Shown here: positions 30,670-32,087 of the stretch, piece by piece | How the letters are laid out: every line of letters starts with the position of its first letter | Numbering within the stretch: position 1 is the stretch's first letter | NCBI GenBank assembly: GCA_045578665.1 | Contig: JAZNKR010000116.1 | Span: forward strand, 1-32,087 | Direction of reading: 5' to 3' | Origin: HGM04593 sp045578665 | GTDB lineage: Bacteria > Bacteroidota > Bacteroidia > Bacteroidales > Bacteroidaceae | Length of the DNA stretch: 32,087 nucleotides | Notes under the pieces: generated by a model | Databases searched by the model: none | Seen by the model: the letters and a program-made list of their open reading frames with translations, nothing else | Told to the model about the DNA's origin: nothing | Translations under genes and position numbers: made by a program

Positions 30670-30692
30670 TGTTAATGGGGAAACATTGATAG
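30663..30692. promoter_or_regulatory. inverted repeat between divergent gmd and acyltransferase promoters
   Basis: Perfect 11-base arms CTATCAATGTT (30663-30673) and AACATTGATAG (30682-30692) with an 8-base centre (AATGGGGA). No T-run follows. Overlap with the gmd -33 region makes an operator for an unknown dimeric regulator plausible; a hairpin is the alternative. Confidence 0.5.
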
Positions 30693-30741
30693 CCTCGAGT
30701 GGTTTTAGGCTGATTGCGATGTGATTTTCGCACAAAATGAT

Positions 30742-30749
30742 TAACTTTG
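30742..30749 (+). promoter_or_regulatory. -7 box of the acyltransferase promoter
   Basis: TAACTTTG matches TAnnTTTG, 31 bases before the start codon. No good -33 TTTG lies at 19-21 bases (a TTG at 30714 is 25 bases away). Confidence 0.45.
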
Positions 30750-30780
30750 CAGAATAGGCACAGAAAAACACTAAACTAAA

Positions 30781-31872
30781 ATGAATAAACGTATTGTCTT
30801 TCTTGATTATTTGAGAGTTTTTGCATGTTTCCTTGTGATGCTGGTCCATGCAAGTGAGAATTTCTATGGCGCCGAAGGTTCTACCGATATGGCAGGTCCC
30901 CAATCATTCCTTGCCAACGAGGCAGACAGATTGTGGGTGTCGGTCTACGACGGCTTTTCGCGTATGGCTGTGCCCCTGTTTATGATTGTTTCGGCATATC
31001 TGCTGGTACCCATGAAGAGAGGAATGTCGTCGTGGCAGTTCTATGCAAAGCGATTTTCGCGCATCATCCCCCCGTTCCTTGTATTCATGATTCTTTATAG
31101 TACATTGCCCTTGCTTTGGGGTCAGATAGACAGTGCAACTTCCATGAAGGACCTTTCGCGTCTGCTCTTGAACTTCCCAACATTGGGCGGACACTTTTGG
31201 TTTATCTATCCGCTGATAAGCCTTTATCTCTTCATCCCTATAATATCTCCCTGGCTGGAGAAAGCTTCGGCACGCGAGGAGCGTTTCTTCATCGGACTTT
31301 TCCTGCTCTCCACCTGTATGCCTTTCCTTAACCGCTGGTGCGGTGAGATCTGGGGACAGTGCTTCTGGAACGAGTTCCACATGTTGTGGTACTTCTCGGG
31401 ATTCCTTGGCTATCTGGTACTTGCACATTATATCCGTGTGCATCTGTCGTGGAGCCGCGGCAAACGTTTCACTGTAGGTCTTGCTGCCATGATCGTGGGT
31501 GCTTTCCTTACAATCTACTCTTTCTATGTGCAGGCTGTGCCGGGCATTGTTCACCCGACACCTGTCATTGAGATCGGATGGGCATTCTGCACGCTCAACT
31601 GCGTAATTCTCACTGCCGGCACATTCCTTATGTTCACCTGCATAGATTCGAAAGAGGCTCCTGCCATTGTTACAGATATGTCAAAGATGAGCTATGGCAT
31701 GTATCTGATGCATATCTTCTGGCTCGGTCTGTGGGTAACACTCTTGAAACAGACATTGGCACTGCCCACCATCGTTGCCATTCCGGCAATTGCAGTTGCA
31801 ACATTCATAAGCTGCTACCTGACAGCGAAAATCATTTCATATATTCCCGGTAGCAAATGGATAATCGGTTAA
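30781..31872 (+). CDS. acyltransferase-3 family membrane protein (putative surface glycan O-acetyltransferase)
   Basis: 363 residues with about ten membrane helices. The N terminus VFLDYLRVFACFLVMLVHASENF contains the Arg and the catalytic-type His23 conserved in Acyltransferase_3 proteins. Other landmarks are FSRMAVPLFMIVSAYLL, YAKRFSRIIPPFLVF, GHFWFIYPLISLYLFIPII and a closing SYGMYLMHIFW. Such proteins transfer acetyl or other acyl groups to lipopolysaccharide, capsule or exopolysaccharide sugars. Divergent from the GDP-fucose operon, which fits a role in surface glycan decoration. The substrate is unknown. Confidence 0.9.
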   Translation: MNKRIVFLDYLRVFACFLVMLVHASENFYGAEGSTDMAGPQSFLANEADRLWVSVYDGFSRMAVPLFMIVSAYLLVPMKRGMSSWQFYAKRFSRIIPPFLVFMILYSTLPLLWGQIDSATSMKDLSRLLLNFPTLGGHFWFIYPLISLYLFIPIISPWLEKASAREERFFIGLFLLSTCMPFLNRWCGEIWGQCFWNEFHMLWYFSGFLGYLVLAHYIRVHLSWSRGKRFTVGLAAMIVGAFLTIYSFYVQAVPGIVHPTPVIEIGWAFCTLNCVILTAGTFLMFTCIDSKEAPAIVTDMSKMSYGMYLMHIFWLGLWVTLLKQTLALPTIVAIPAIAVATFISCYLTAKIISYIPGSKWIIG

Positions 31873-32087
31873 GAGGATGTTTAAATTTATTAGTGTCCGG
31901 TAAACATGCTTAAGCCCTTAAGGTTCTATTCTTTAAGTTGCTACAAGCCCCATTGCTTCATTGAGATGTTCATTGCTTCATTGATGCGCATTAAGCTTTT
32001 AGGCAGACTGCGCCAATGACTTTTGGAAAGAGGCGAGGACTGTTTGAGCCCATATGAAGTATGGGCGAGTTCCGCAGCCCCAAAAGT
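31873..32087. mobile_element. possible edge of an insertion or repeat element at the window end
   Basis: Directly after the acyltransferase stop comes GTGTCCGGTAAA (31893-31904), also found at 14869-14880. It is followed by CTTAAG repeats, a 14-base direct repeat CATTGCTTCATTGA (31951-31964 and 31971-31984) and a hairpin GCCCATA-TGAAG-TATGGGC (32048-32066). The minus strand is open from the window edge to a stop at 31941-31943 (48 codons) without recognisable homology. No transposase is visible; the call rests on the repeated box and dense repeats. Confidence 0.35.

Noticed and set aside
30599..30733. N-terminal extension of Gmd
   Set aside because: It would cover the promoter box at 30640-30647. 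The family starts with the dinucleotide-binding motif right after ATG 30598.
31941..32087. partial coding gene on the minus strand at the window edge
   Set aside because: The 48-codon frame is open, but a neighbouring frame is also open for 31 codons and neither translation resembles a known family. It is left as part of the possible element edge.

Overview
The window looks like a chromosomal segment of a Bacteroidales bacterium, probably Bacteroidaceae, Prevotellaceae or a relative. The evidence is the gene families present (DUF2723 GT-C protein, DUF3472/DUF5077 secreted protein with a type IX-like C-terminal domain, Tat-exported Gfo/Idh/MocA enzymes, DUF1080 lipoprotein), repeated matches to the Bacteroidetes promoter pattern (TTTG, about 19-21 bases, TAnnTTTG), weak Shine-Dalgarno sequences and an initiator tRNA without encoded CCA. 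No complete transposase, prophage, CRISPR array or rRNA was seen.

Layout. 1-5.2 kb: minus-strand dnaK with a sigma54-like upstream motif, then a secreted 820-residue DUF5077/DUF3472/F5-8C protein. 5.2-11.1 kb: a plus-strand operon of a tetraheme cytochrome fused to a SUMF1 (formylglycine-enzyme-like) domain, a Tat-lipoprotein Gfo/Idh/MocA oxidoreductase, a Tat-lipoprotein sugar isomerase-like protein, and the cytochrome c maturation pair ResB and CcsA. 11.1-14.8 kb: tatA, a second Tat-exported Gfo/Idh/MocA oxidoreductase, a DUF1080 (3-keto-glycoside hydrolase-like) lipoprotein and a second isomerase-like lipoprotein, closed by a strong terminator. 14.8-15.6 kb: a gene-free array of hairpins and about 170-base tandem repeats. 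15.6-19.8 kb: tatC, then kdsD, a NeuA-like cytidylyltransferase, a DUF115/GT42-like protein and a secreted endonuclease/exonuclease/phosphatase-family protein. 19.8-25.3 kb (minus): DUF2723 protein, polysaccharide deacetylase, queG and a small PH-like membrane protein. 25.4-26.9 kb (minus): tetR and an RluA-family pseudouridine synthase. At 26.9 kb there is an initiator tRNA-Met. 27.2-30.6 kb (minus): the GDP-L-fucose pathway gmd-fcl-manC, divergent from an acyltransferase-3 gene. The last about 200 bases look like the edge of a mobile or repeated element.

How it works together. The most interesting part is 5.2-16.4 kb. It combines two exported nicotinamide-dependent sugar oxidoreductases, a hydrolase of the DUF1080 family known to act on 3-keto-glycosides, two sugar isomerase/epimerase-fold lipoproteins, both Tat components needed to export the folded oxidoreductases, a membrane-anchored tetraheme cytochrome fusion and the machinery to attach its hemes. 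I infer a cell-envelope pathway that opens glycosides through keto-sugar intermediates, with a possible cytochrome link to the quinone pool. The oxidoreductase/DUF1080/isomerase logic resembles the keto-glycoside operon described in Bacteroides thetaiotaomicron (BT2156-BT2160, from memory). The cytochrome-SUMF1 fusion and the ResB/CcsA pair are additions I do not know as a described system. The remaining gene groups serve envelope glycan synthesis: Kdo and CMP-sugar, GDP-fucose, O-acylation and probable protein glycosylation.
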